From NCBI GenBank assembly GCA_030544215.1, contig JARZZO010000011.1, forward strand, positions 6,744,001 through 6,808,000: a stretch of 64,000 bases of DNA, read 5' to 3'. Position 1 is the stretch's first letter. Each line of letters opens with the position of its first letter. Of the stretch, positions 47,571 to 58,518 are shown piece by piece. The position numbers and the translations under genes are program-made. This stretch comes from Zantedeschia hybrid cultivar. Lineage: Eukaryota; Streptophyta; Magnoliopsida; Alismatales; Araceae. Under the pieces are notes generated by a model, which did not search any database, was not told the DNA's origin, and worked only from the letters and a program-made list of their open reading frames with translations.

Positions 47571-48324
47571 ATGCTGAGAGAGCATCTTTGCAGGCTTTGG
47601 GTTTGACTGATATCTTTTTTCCTGCACCCCCTTCCCTTGTTTATTGGATTCCTCCCCCCAGATTTCATGTTAAACTTAACACAGATGGCTGTTGTAAAGG
47701 CAATCCAGGTATATCTGCAGGTGCTGCTATTCTCAGAGATGATAAAGGATCCTTTATTTCTGCCTGCTGTGGCTTTTTTGGTATCACATGCAGTCTTATT
47801 TCAGAGATCAGAGCTATGCTTATTGGATTACAGATGTGTCTTCAGATGGGAATTTCTTCTCTTATTATAGAGTCTGACTGTCAGGTCTTAATTATGCTCC
47901 TTCACTCTGATGGCCAGAAGATACCTTGGATTCTTCATCCTTGGTGGGACCACTTATGCTCTCTGAAGAACTCTATGCTTATTCACTTTCAACATGTGGT
48001 CAGAGAATGTAACAAGGCTGCAGATGCATTGGCAAACTTCTCCTGTTCTTCTTATACGTCTCGCACTTTTTCGTCATATGCTGCTCTTCCTCCTCCTGTA
48101 AGAGGAGAATTGGCTATGGACAAATCAGGCGTTCCTTATTTTCGTTTTTGATTGGTTGATGTACCTGGGGGGTTCTTCTTTGCTTTCTTATTTGCTGTAT
48201 CTCCCAGGGGTAAGGTGACATGTCCCCCTCTTGTATGTTTATTTGATTCATTTAATAAAATTCCAAGGGCCTGCCCAGGGTCCTAGATAAGTTCTGGGCT
48301 TAAAAAAAAAAAAAAAAAAAAAAA
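47571..48324 (+). mobile_element. 5'-truncated L1-type LINE with RNase H domain, inserted in telomere-like repeats
   Basis: The frame is open from the 5' junction to a stop at 48149-48151 and encodes an RNase H (RVT_3) domain: FHVKLNTDGCCKGNPG with the first aspartate, ISEIRAM with the glutamate, IIESDCQ with the second aspartate, and ECNKAADALA. A 3' UTR with aataaaa and a 23-base poly-A follow. The reverse transcriptase part is missing. It is flanked on both sides by CCCTAAA repeats in the same orientation, so any target-site duplication is hidden in them. Confidence 0.85.
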
Positions 48325-48517
48325 CCCTAAACCCTAAACCCTTAACCCTTAACCCTTAACCCTTAAACCCTAAACCCTTAACCCTTAACCCTTAACCCTT
48401 AAACCCTAAAACCTAAACCCTAAACCCTTAACCCTAAACCCTTAACCCTAAAACCTAAACCCTAAACCCTAAACCCTAAACCCTAAAACCCTAAACCCCT
48501 AAACCCTTAAACCTTAA
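48325..48517. repeat. Interstitial telomere-like array, right block
   Basis: CCCTAAA units intermixed with many CCCTTAA variants, same orientation as the left block, directly after the LINE poly-A. Confidence 0.95.
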
Positions 48518-48726
48518 GGGGGGGACCGAAATCGGCCCGAACCGGACCAGATCGGGTCCGGACCGGCCGATCTGGTCCGGTTCGGGCCGATTTTGGCCGG
48601 TTTTTTTTTTTTTTTTCAAATCGGTGGGGGGGAACAGTGAAATCCCCCCCGAATCGGATCGGAACCCGCCGATCCCGATCCGAATCGGCCGATTCGGATC
48701 GGAATCGGCCGATTCTGCAATCCATG

Positions 48727-49080
48727 GGTAGGGATGTAAACAGAGCGAATCCGGAGCATATATATGTATGTCCATATTTGTTTTCATATTTTATATGCAA
48801 ATACGAATCCAAATATGAATAATCATCAAACTGTAAAATTAAAATTCATATTTGTAATAAACGAATACGGATATAAATTGGGTATAGTAAAAAGTTCATA
48901 AAAAGAAAAAATTGACCTTAAAAGATAAAACATTTTAATGTGTTCAAATTTTCAAGAACAAAAATCATGTTAGCCATACAATTTTCTTTATTTTATAAGG
49001 ATTACATAAATACGAATAATTTATATTCACACTGTAGGATAGTCATTTTCTAGTGTAGTACTTTTCCTTGTGTGGTAGTT
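48727..49080. other. Decayed repeat starting tagggatgtaaac
   Basis: The text repeats atacgaatccaaatatg-type words after a tagggatgtaaacag start, as in other word-type elements. The right boundary is not clear. Confidence 0.35.
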
Positions 49081-49724
49081 AGTTCTTATACTTTCGACTG
49101 GTTCGTAACTCTGATACCATCCTATAACATCATGTACTCCAACCATCAACGTATTGTCCACTTTGGCTCAAGGGCCTCACGATTTTGTCTCTTTTTAGAG
49201 GTATTTAGCTTCGAAGCAGAGATTTTCTAAGAGGTCACTCATCCCGTTACTATTCCCGGCTAAGTACGCTTAACTATGAAGTTCTTTACAAGAATTGAGC
49301 TAATATTCAAAAATGCATCTTGATGTTTGGAGATACAACTATATTTGAGGGACGTCACATAATCTGCCATCATGGAAAGTCTGTCACAGTCAGAACGAGT
49401 CACTATCATCATGGGGATTACGCCCTTATCAAAGATGATTTGGCTCGACTAGTATTCGTACAAAACCAAGCCAAAACCAGGAGCACTTGTCACACTCGTG
49501 GCACCCCAAGGAGGACAAGTATCCTACCCAGGGCAAGTCCTCAGGTACGCATCCACTCCTCCCAACAGCATCGGCTCATATGAAAAGCTTTAGCCCTCCG
49601 CCATGCATACTGCATAGGTAACACTTCTAAGGCGTCCAAGCACATACGACTCAAAATTTTCATTTTTCTTGAAATCCTCTTATTCTATAGACCCTAACTT
49701 AAGTATCAGAGGGTAAAGGTCGCA
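49081..49724. repeat. LTR-like repeat fragment
   Basis: Phrases such as tattgtccactttggctcaa plus gggcctcacgattttgtc and taacttaagtatcagagggt recur in related form at 50995-51530. They resemble plant dispersed LTR-derived repeats. No internal coding region. Confidence 0.4.
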
Positions 49725-50515
49725 ATAAGCCAAGCCGAACCGAGCTTCGACATGCTTGAATTCAGCTCAAGAAGGAAAACTCGAGCTCGAGCCGAGCCCA
49801 ACCCTTGTTTCAAGCCCAAACTACAGTTTGAGCTCGGGCTCAAGTGCAATAAATCGAGTTAGAGCTGAGCCCGAGCCTAGCTCGTTTGTCTTTAAACCCA
49901 TTAAACTGCCAAGCCCAAAACCAGCAAAAGCCCAACTCATTCGAATCCAACTCACTGGGCACAAACTCATTAAACTAGAAACCAGCAAGAGCCCAGCCCA
50001 TTAGACTTGAAAGCCCATGAAAACGTTTGCTCAAATCCAATAGGAAACGGGCAGTGTGGGTTCACTTTACGAGTAGCTGGGTGGGTGAAAAAACAAAGAA
50101 CCCAATGTGGGATTAAATTACCCGCTCCCACGTCCCAGCGCTGCGAAGCGCACGCCTGTGGGTTTTGGGAGGGCGAGCTTAGTCTTCTTATACCCGAGAT
50201 TCTAAAACAGTTTTGGACCATACAAGTTTTCCGAGTTTAAAAGGAGAAACACGCGCTGACTACCCCATCACTGTGTGCATCTTGCCGAGTTAAACAAGTG
50301 GACTAACGATAGGACTGTGTTTAGGAGTTATTTTGACATTTTAAATGCAAGCTAGGTCGCGAGCCACCGAGCCAAGCTTCACTGAGTTCTGGCTCGGCTC
50401 GTTTAAGTAAACAAGCTATGAACTGGACTCGAGCTCAACTCATTTAACTGAACGAGTCTAGATCAACTTGCGCCGAGTCCGAGCAACTCACGAGCGAGCC
50501 GCTTAATTCATTATC
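49725..50515. mobile_element. Probable word-type repeat with CTCGAGCCGAGC words
   Basis: Both flanks are rich in gagctcgag, cgagccgagcc and gagctcggg words around a unique centre (50020-50250). Inverted end similarity is only partial (gcaataagccaagccg versus ctgataatgaattaagcgg) and no clean duplication was found. Confidence 0.4.
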
Positions 50516-52365
50516 AGTCCTATCTCGGTGCCCTCTGATCCCCTCTTCTCTTGTGATTGCAGGATAGGGAACTCTACATCTGATCCACATCCCTATGCTA
50601 TCCGCCTAGATTCCACTAAGTGACATCATCTACTCTGTCATTCCTCCAACATGCTCAAGTGTTGAAAAATACATCCAAAAATCTCAAAAACATTGCACTT
50701 ATATTCTTCCATCAAAAAAATCATGAACTCTAACTGAATATGTTAAAAAAATTTCATAAACTCTAGTAAAGTTGGGGACATATATAGTTAAAGAGCACAT
50801 GCAACTGCACCTAATATAAAAAAACTTATAACATAGTAAATGCTATATTTGAAAAGGTAAATAGCATTTTTGTTGAGCTGATGGTCATGATTAAAATGTG
50901 ATCTTAAATAATGTTATTCCATACTTAAATATTGTTACCATTTTGTTTAGATAATTTAAAATTTCAGCCACTAATACGTTCGACAATTGCAGCAACTATC
51001 ATGGGACCTTCTATGGGTCAAAAGAAATTGTTGCGAGAAGGAATCTAAGTTCTCGCCAACAAAATATTATCTGCTTTGGCCCATAGGCTTCACAGTTTTG
51101 TTCTTTTGAAAAAAAGGTCTTTGTTGGTAAGAAGATAGGGGGCCTTCGTTATAAGCACATGATTGCCTTCTCAACAATTGATATATGATTATTTAACTCT
51201 TATTTCTATACTTCTATACAACTCCCTTAAGAAGGCAAGCGTGTGTATATGAATTGGAATTCCCATATACGGCGCCGATGTTGCGGGAAGGAACCTAGAC
51301 TTTAACCAACAAGGTATTGTCGTTTGACGAATGGGCTTCACAGTTTTGTCATTTTACTCTCACCAACAGGATATTGTCCGTTTTAACCCATGAGCTTCAC
51401 GATTTTATCCTTTTAGAAATAGGACTATCGATGGAAGGAAAGTGAGGGACCTTCTTTATGAGCATATTATTGTCTTCTTAATAATTGATACAGAATTATT
51501 AACTCCCATTTCTATGTCTCTATAGAAACAAGACTTCAAAAAACATAACCAATATATAAATCTTAAAACTGAGATTTTCTTGTCTAGACCATCGTCAAAT
51601 CCAGTTTGACAATCATGCTCAATTATTTTTCAAGCTTAGAGACTGGACAAAACATACCTGAGCATGGAATCTTTTGTCCTTAATTATTGAATAAATAAAA
51701 AATAGATTACAAATTGAGCATCCATGCCAACAAAAACCATTTGTTATATTGTACAAAATAAGCATCACGCTCAGAAAGAGAGTAAGAAAAGTTAAAGAAA
51801 AATAATGTAAATGGAAAATAACTGGGGTACAGAAATAGAATTCTAAATAAAAATCTAAAAATACAAGTATCAAATATCATCCTATAATATGGATAGGAAC
51901 AAAAACTATATGGATTATAAGAAAAGAAAAGGACCATCTGATTTGAGTATAGTATTCTCTTGTCCTGGATTGTCACCGCTTCCACCAAGTGCCAAGAATG
52001 AGGAGTCCAAATTGTGATTATCATAATTAATGGAAGTCCTAAAATCATCTATAAATTATAGATAAATAAAAATTAGACCTGTTACCTGAAAAAATTAAAG
52101 AATAAGAAAAACTCGATGACCATATGGAAGGGATTTAACAGAAATGTGTATAGGCATCATGCAAAAATTTAGTAGAAATCCATCTCCGTTATAATAACAA
52201 ATACAGACAGTAAATACCCATCTGACAGCCTTGGTAGGCTGAGAGCTATCGAGGTCATGAGAGAGAGAGAAAGAGAGAGAATATGACCGAATTCACACCC
52301 TTATATAATGATGAACTAATTTAGAGAGAAAATGCATACGAACAAAGAATAAGATGAAACACGAA
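50516..52365. other. Intergenic DNA with diverged LTR-like repeats
   Basis: 50995-51235 and 51285-51540 are two related copies of a ttgcgagaaggaatct...ttcacagttttgt... sequence, also related to 49100-49260. No gene is recognised. Confidence 0.4.
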
Positions 52366-52972
52366 AGGTAAATATTATTACTATTAACAAAAATTTACCC
52401 AAAAATTCTTAACATATATAAATCCATATGTTATGTAGAATTCTTCTTTCATATAGAAGTTATGTACCCTAAGCACATGCATTTCTAGGAGAAGAGATTA
52501 AATTTTATAAACAAAAAAGATGAACAAATTATCATACAGATTTGCACGCATCATATCAAATTTGAACGTACACACTGACTATTGTTAGCAATTGATTTTT
52601 CATGTTGAATAGAATGAGCAGCAATCTAATAACAAAAGAAAAAGCTAGGCCAGAATCTTTCGCTTTCATGTGAGGGGTAATGGATATTACTATTAACAAA
52701 AATTCTTAACATATATAAGTACATATGTTCTACATAATTTTTTTTCATGTAGATGTTTACTGTACCCTAGCTAAACGCATGCGTATTTAGGGGAAACACT
52801 ATAAACAAAAAAGGACGAACGAATCAGCATTAAGATTTGCATGTATCATGTGAAATTTAAACATACATATGGACTATTGCTAGCAGTTGATTTTCATGTG
52901 AAATAGAAATGAGGCATGATCCAACAACAAAAGAAAAGCTAGACCAAAACCCTTCATTTCCACGTCTCAAGA
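52366..52972. repeat. Diverged ~310 bp tandem duplication
   Basis: Copy 1 (about 52366-52678) and copy 2 (about 52680-52972) align along their length: tactattaacaaaaa, ttcttaacatatataa, gtaccctaagcacatgc/gtaccctagctaaacgc, ttgcacgcatcatatc/ttgcatgtatcatgtg and aaaagctaggccagaa/aaaagctagaccaaaa. By eye identity is roughly 80%. Confidence 0.8.
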
Positions 52973-55040
52973 GTGAGAGAAAAAAATATTGATGTTAAAC
53001 TTAAGATCAATGCATCATATATGGTGATGATTTACCTCTAGAACCAACCCGAAGAACCAACAATAGTGATGGTTTACCCCTGGTTTATTTATTAAGATAA
53101 GCCATATGTGTCATTTGAGTTTGAGAGGAGATGCTCAGTACATGTTTGGATCGGAGTCCAGCAGTACTGAGAGGGAGATGCACGACTATCTAAAACATCT
53201 CTCTCAGAATTTAGCGTTCAATTACTAATAATTGAGATCATGGGAGCTGTTCTCTTAGAAAAAGAATGTTCTGCATAGTTGCCAAAATATCTGAAAAGAG
53301 AAGAAAAAAGATATTACATATAACCGATGGCTATTAAATTTACAATTAAGGATATGTCCTTACTAACTAATACCACTTAACAAAGAAAAAGAAACTTGTA
53401 ATGGAGTGGAAAAGGAATAAATAAATATTAAAAGTAACTATTATCGCCTGTCATTAGGTAACATCTAGTGTTACTACTTTTTAGAAGGGGCTGGTACAAT
53501 TTTATGAAACATAGCCATAATTGATAACAAAGGATGGCTGATATTACAACATATGATCTAAGGGTCGATATTCTTTCTCGACTGATGGTGCACATAACCG
53601 TAATCCTTAACTTATTAAATGTGCTAATGAATGTGTAAGTGTGATAACCATACATTTAGCTAATAAACACAGTCCGCAAATGATTTTTGTGGTGGAAAAT
53701 TTAAACATTGTATTTTCTATGATAGGCTAAACAAGTCACCATAAATTTAGACATCATATTTTTATTGTAACCTTAGGCTTCCACATTCTATTATACTTGA
53801 AAAGAATCCAGAAAATCTTGCTCATTATTACAAATGCTGCATATAGATTCTTAGACACAGGGTATATCTGTGGAATGTTTCTACATGAAGAATTCTTGAA
53901 ATCCAAAATTTAAAGAATAGAAGACAATGATATATAGTCGAATTCAGCATATGTTGGAGATGTAATGTACTAAGCATTTCAAAGTTATAGACTTCATATT
54001 GGAATGGCAAGCAGAACAAAATGAGAAATAATAATAAAATCTGATGCATAATAAATTATAATGTGAATGAAATCTCTTATATACAGAAGGTGAATGGGAC
54101 ATAGAGTCTTTGTATATTATAAACTTGTGAAGTAATATGGTTGGAAAATCTTCATACTTTTGAGATCTTGATACAATGGCTACTTAATTTATTATCGAAT
54201 GTCCTTCGTGCCCAAAGCTTATGAAGATGCAACACCAAAAAACCATCAAACATGGATGATGCAAACTTCTTGCTTATTCCTAACTCAGAATTTGAACATG
54301 TGAGGGATGAGGCTAACCTAATTTTGAAGGCTATTCATGAATCGGCAATCCAATGAGAAGCTTTTTTTCATTGGAGACTTTCCCTCCTTTCTCTTTCCTT
54401 CTAACTTTTGCTTTCCCTGACACCAAGGGAGAAGAAACACAAAAAGAAAATGACAAGGAAAAAAAAAGGGGAAGAAAGGTTGACAGGATGCTGATGTCAG
54501 ATAGGGAGGATGGGCAGGACAAAAGTTATAGAAATTGAGTGTTAAAGTGAGAGATTTGTTAAATTAAGGAATTTTTTTTTCTGAACGACCCAAGTGTGCT
54601 TTCTTAAATTGCAAAGAAGTTAATCCAAGATGGCACACGTTCATAGCGGATATTGGGTAGGCTAAACTGCAGGGGAGGAATGGGAAGGGCAGGAGTTACA
54701 CAATTTTTTTTCTTTCTAAATAGATCAAAATGTCATTAACCTTCGATATGACCATCTCAGAATTTATGAAGGCAAATAGAGAGGCCGTGACACATGATTA
54801 TACATATCATAAATGGCCGTGAGAGAGAATGAGAGCTTTTAATAAGTTTTAACTAATTATAATTAAACATAGTTTAACGGTGGAGATGCAAACATTTGAT
54901 CTAATTAAGGGCCCATGTTTCCTCTGGACATATGGAATTGAGAGGGAATACTCTCTTAGATATACGTGTAAAAATATTTAGAATCTTTTTGGCATATATA
55001 GTTGAATTTTATGGCATTTTGATGGAGGGATATAACCAAT
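52973..55040. other. Intergenic DNA upstream of the MGST3 gene
   Basis: A copy of the 31798 MITE end lies at 53145-53185. Otherwise AT-rich with no recognised coding exon. Confidence 0.4.
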
Positions 55041-55182
55041 ATTTCTGAAATTTTCAAAGGGTGCTCCATAGAATATACGGGAATTATGAGTATATATACA
55101 AATATGTTATTTTACAGGGTAGATGTGCGAAAAAATCCTTTAACAGTGGTGGGAATACAGACATTAGGGTTATCCAAAAACC

Positions 55183-55270
55183 AGAAAGGGAGAGGGAGAG
55201 GGAGAGAGCTCGGAGCGCACATGTGGGATCGTCACAAAGAGCACACGAGAGAGAGAGAGGGAGGGAGAGC
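55183..55270. repeat. GA-rich purine tract in the MGST3 5' region
   Basis: gagagggagaggga-type runs lie 180-270 bp before the start codon, within the likely 5' UTR or promoter. Confidence 0.7.
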
Positions 55271-55450
55271 ACACGTGCGACAGCATCGCGGGAGAGCACG
55301 TGCGGCAGCTTCACATGGATGTGTCAGATCGCTCCAAACACACCTGACCCTCATCAAGGCTTTGTGTTCTCTCTCCAACTCTCTCGAAGGGAAAGGAAGG
55401 TACCAAGGACTCACGCCGGCTCTCAGGCACCCTGTAGCAGAAAGCAAGCG

Positions 55451-56689
55451 ATGGCCGCGGAAGGAGCGGTGGCGACGGCCGCAAAGCTGCCGAGGGAGTA
55501 CGGCTACGTGGTGCTGGTGGTCGTCCTCTACGCCCTCCTCAACTTCTGGATGGCCGCCCAGGTCGGCCGCGCCCGCAAGAAGTAAACACCCCCATCCCGA
55601 CCCATCACCCATATATATAACCCTACAACTCCGATCTCGTTACCAATATATATTGCTCGCATTAAATCATACACATGTGATGAATGAACAGGTACAAGGT
55701 GTTCTACCCCACCATGTACGCCGTGGAATCCGAGAACAAGGACGCCAAGCTCTTCAACTGCATCCAGGTGAGTCATGTGTCTGTGTGAACCCCATAATCG
55801 TGCATAGAAATTAATCTCGCAGATGGTGTTCTTATTTATACTAATATGCATATCTCTGTGTCACAATCTCATGAGCTCGTTGGGTTTTCTCATGGGTTCT
55901 TCTTTCGATCCGGGAATAAAGAAGTGATCTTTTTGTTCCGTGTGTGTTTGTTTGGTATATATATGTTCGTGGTGGTGAATCTGGTGATGGATGTGGGAGG
56001 GCAGCGGGGGCACCAGAACTCGCTGGAGGCGATGCCACTGTTCTTCGCGACGCTGGTACTGGGGGGGCTGCAGCACCCTGTGCTGGCAGCATCGCTGGGG
56101 GTCCTCTACACCGTCGCCCGCTTCTTCTACTTCAGGGGCTACTCCACCGGCGTCCCCGAGAACCGCCTCAAGCTCGGGTAAGTAACACCACGTCTCCTCT
56201 TTTTCTTTTTTTCCTTTTTCTTTTTTTGCGGTGAGAAGGGGTAAGACACATCTAGCTGGCTAGCTAGATAGATAGGTATATTATCCACAGATTCAGACAG
56301 GATTTTCTCTGATCTTAAGTTATTAGTAGTTTGGACGCTCCGATTGTGAGTTAGTATGAAATATTTTAATAAATTTTAAAAAGTAAATGGCTAATACATA
56401 AATTAATTTTAACTATATTTCTTAGTGTATCTTTAGCTGCTCTTCTTCTTCTTTATTGTGTTTTAATTTCTTGTTGTTGATGTGGTGGGTGGTGCAGGGG
56501 ATACATAAATTAATTTTAACTATATTTCTTAGTGTATCTTTAGCTGCTCTTCTTCTTCTTTATTGTGTTTTAATTTCTTGTTGTTGATGTGGTGGGTGGT
56601 GCAGGGGATTCAACTTCCTGGCTCTGATGGGTTTGATCCTGTGCACTGCGTCGCTGGGCGTTCACCTCCTCATCCGTGAGGTCCTGTAG
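55451..56689 (+). CDS. MGST3: Microsomal glutathione S-transferase 3 (MAPEG family), complete, four exons
   Basis: Exons 55451-55581, 55692-55767, 56005-56177 and 56605-56689 join in phase across GT-AG introns to give 154 residues, the normal family length. The start MAAEGAVATAAKLPREYGYV precedes a hydrophobic helix (VVLVVVLYALLNFWMAAQVG). Exons 2-3 carry the MAPEG signature FNCIQRGHQNSLE that contacts glutathione. Further helices are PLFFATLVLGGLQHPVLAA, LGVLYTVARFFYF and GFNFLALMGLILCTASLGV. The enzyme is an integral membrane protein of the endoplasmic reticulum that conjugates glutathione or reduces lipid hydroperoxides. Intron 3 contains a 107 bp tandem duplication that doubles the acceptor site. 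Nothing in the coding sequence looks damaged. Confidence 0.96.
56394..56607 (+). repeat. 107 bp tandem duplication including the intron 3 acceptor of MGST3
   Basis: 56394-56500 and 56501-56607 are identical or nearly so and both end gtggtgcagggg. The unit includes the T-rich tract and the AG, so two equivalent 3' splice sites exist, at 56496-56497 and 56603-56604. The downstream one keeps the frame. Confidence 0.95.
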
Positions 56690-58518
56690 TGTGCCTCTCT
56701 CTCTCTCATTCCCTTCTTCTCTCTCTTCTTCTCTGTGTGAATAAGTGGGGTTTTGTATGGTGTAGTATGATGGCCCGTGGATATGTAAGAACAATGTAAA
56801 GGATGGTGCTGATCTAAATACTGTTGTGAGTGTGGAAGGTTTATTGTCTACCATGAGCTTTCATTTTATTTGAATGTCATTTTTTACTTTTATTTTAAGT
56901 ATAAAAGTTGTTAAGTAATTGGGTATTAAAATATTATATGAGTAAATTTCGTGATGCCTTTTTCCTTTCAAAATTATTTGGTTGAGATCCTTGAAAGTCT
57001 AGAGAGCATTTTTATTAGTTGAGAACTTTCACTGGCCAGTCATTTGTGACAGTAGTAGTAGGAGTAGGGTTAACTAATGTGAAGGTGTCACGTTCAAAGT
57101 TTAGGTTGGTGCATTGTAAAAGACACCGATTTTAAAATCAGCGAAAACAAAATATCTGATTTAAAATCACGGGTTTTGAAATCAGATGATTTGGTTTACG
57201 GTGATTTTAAATTAAAAATCAAAATCAACTAAAAGGATTTTATGTGTCAATCAGTTATAAGATATGGTAATTTACGAAGTACGAGATGCACGAAAAAAGT
57301 ATTGTGAAATCACCTTTAAAGACAAGAAAAATAGCATTTTACAGTTTTGTTTAGGACGTTTTACGACATTTTATGCTTCACGGAAGGACACCTAAATCGT
57401 TCTTCATGACTTTTTTCCTTCTAATAATATTTCGTACAGTAACTTATACATGGTTAATATTTCCTCTTCAAAATGGTTAAAACTAAAGCTGTGAAGAGCT
57501 ACGCCCAATTTGATGTTGTGTCAAATTCCATGTGATGGCTAGACGTTTCCAGTGCAACACGGAAGCATTTTGGGACCTCAAAACTTGTCTGATTATGTGA
57601 AAGGGGAGAGTTAGATCATGTCGTCCAACTTTCAAGATTTGAAGTTTCTGCACTAAAGAAAGTGAAATTATCAAAAAAAGATTATATTATAGTAACTACA
57701 CCGAATTGGTTACTAAATGACTCTTAATTCATATAGATCTAACAAACCAACCTACTCTAAGATAAACAAATCCAAGCGTTCGAGTTATAAAGCTTCACTT
57801 TCTCCTTAAGGAGAAAGTTGCTTTTAGCTTTTACTTTTTATATGGAATGAGTTAAAAGAGAGGTTATAATTAATTTTGATTTGTTACAAAAATCAACTCT
57901 TCATAACAATCTCACTTTTTTTTCTAATTTTAGAAGTTTTTTCCTTTGTAACTTTTAGATAAAAGTCAAAACATAAGTAAAATATCACATAAATGACTTC
58001 TAAGATTCAATGGCTTCCATAAAAATAACTAAATGAAAATGTAAAAATACTTTTAAATGGAAGCTGCGCCAAACACCGCCTAAGCGGCAAAGAAAATTGT
58101 AGAGGAAAATCACGGACACTGAAAAGGGCTTTGGCACTCAGTGGCTGGATTCAATCCGGAAAATGCTTACACAGTGACGTGAAAGCTTAACCAAACATAC
58201 CTCAGATGCAGTACAATGCAACTTTCTATACAGTACAGCACGTCCACCAAGAACAATTCATCAAAATTAAATCAAAGAGGAACCGTTTAAAATGGCACAT
58301 CTCAGGCTCCATGGCAAAAAAGTGTCAAAAGAGAGCCTAATACACCTGGACACAGCGAAAAGAACAGTACTAAATTCCTCATCACCCCTCAGCTCACAGA
58401 TTTTTCTGGTGCTATTGGATTTTTGTATGTGGCGATACCCTGTTTTTGTTGGGGGGACTCCTCATCTCCTCTGAGGTCTATTCGATCATGAAGAGAACCA
58501 AATTGATCTTCCCCATTG
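56690..58518. other. Intergenic DNA between MGST3 and the VAR3-like gene
   Basis: The MGST3 3' UTR probably covers the first ~200 bp. The rest is AT-rich. 58370-58518 is open on the minus strand in the +1 frame relative to the last VAR3-like exon and may belong to that gene. Confidence 0.4.

Larger units (their letters stand above)
47170..48726. mobile_element. hAT-like element with CGGATCGG words, enclosing telomere-like repeats and a LINE
   Basis: ggtaggga occurs at 47162-47169 and 48727-48734, a perfect 8 bp duplication. The ends read CAAGGAATTCCG and, inverted, CATGGATTGCAG (8 of 12 match). Subterminal parts consist of cggatcgg, ccgatcccgatccg and ccggttcgggcc words. The element interrupts a tagggatgtaaac end of another repeat at 48729. 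Inside are two CCCTAAA arrays with a LINE between them. Confidence 0.7.

Noticed and set aside
47588..48151. RNase H frame as a host gene
   Set aside because: The frame is open to the 5' junction without its own start context, is followed by a LINE-type 3' UTR and poly-A, and RVT_3-type RNase H is typical of plant L1 elements.
47427..48517. CCCTAAA repeats as a true chromosome end
   Set aside because: The arrays are short, contain variant units, are split by a LINE, and unique genes continue for more than 15 kb on both sides.
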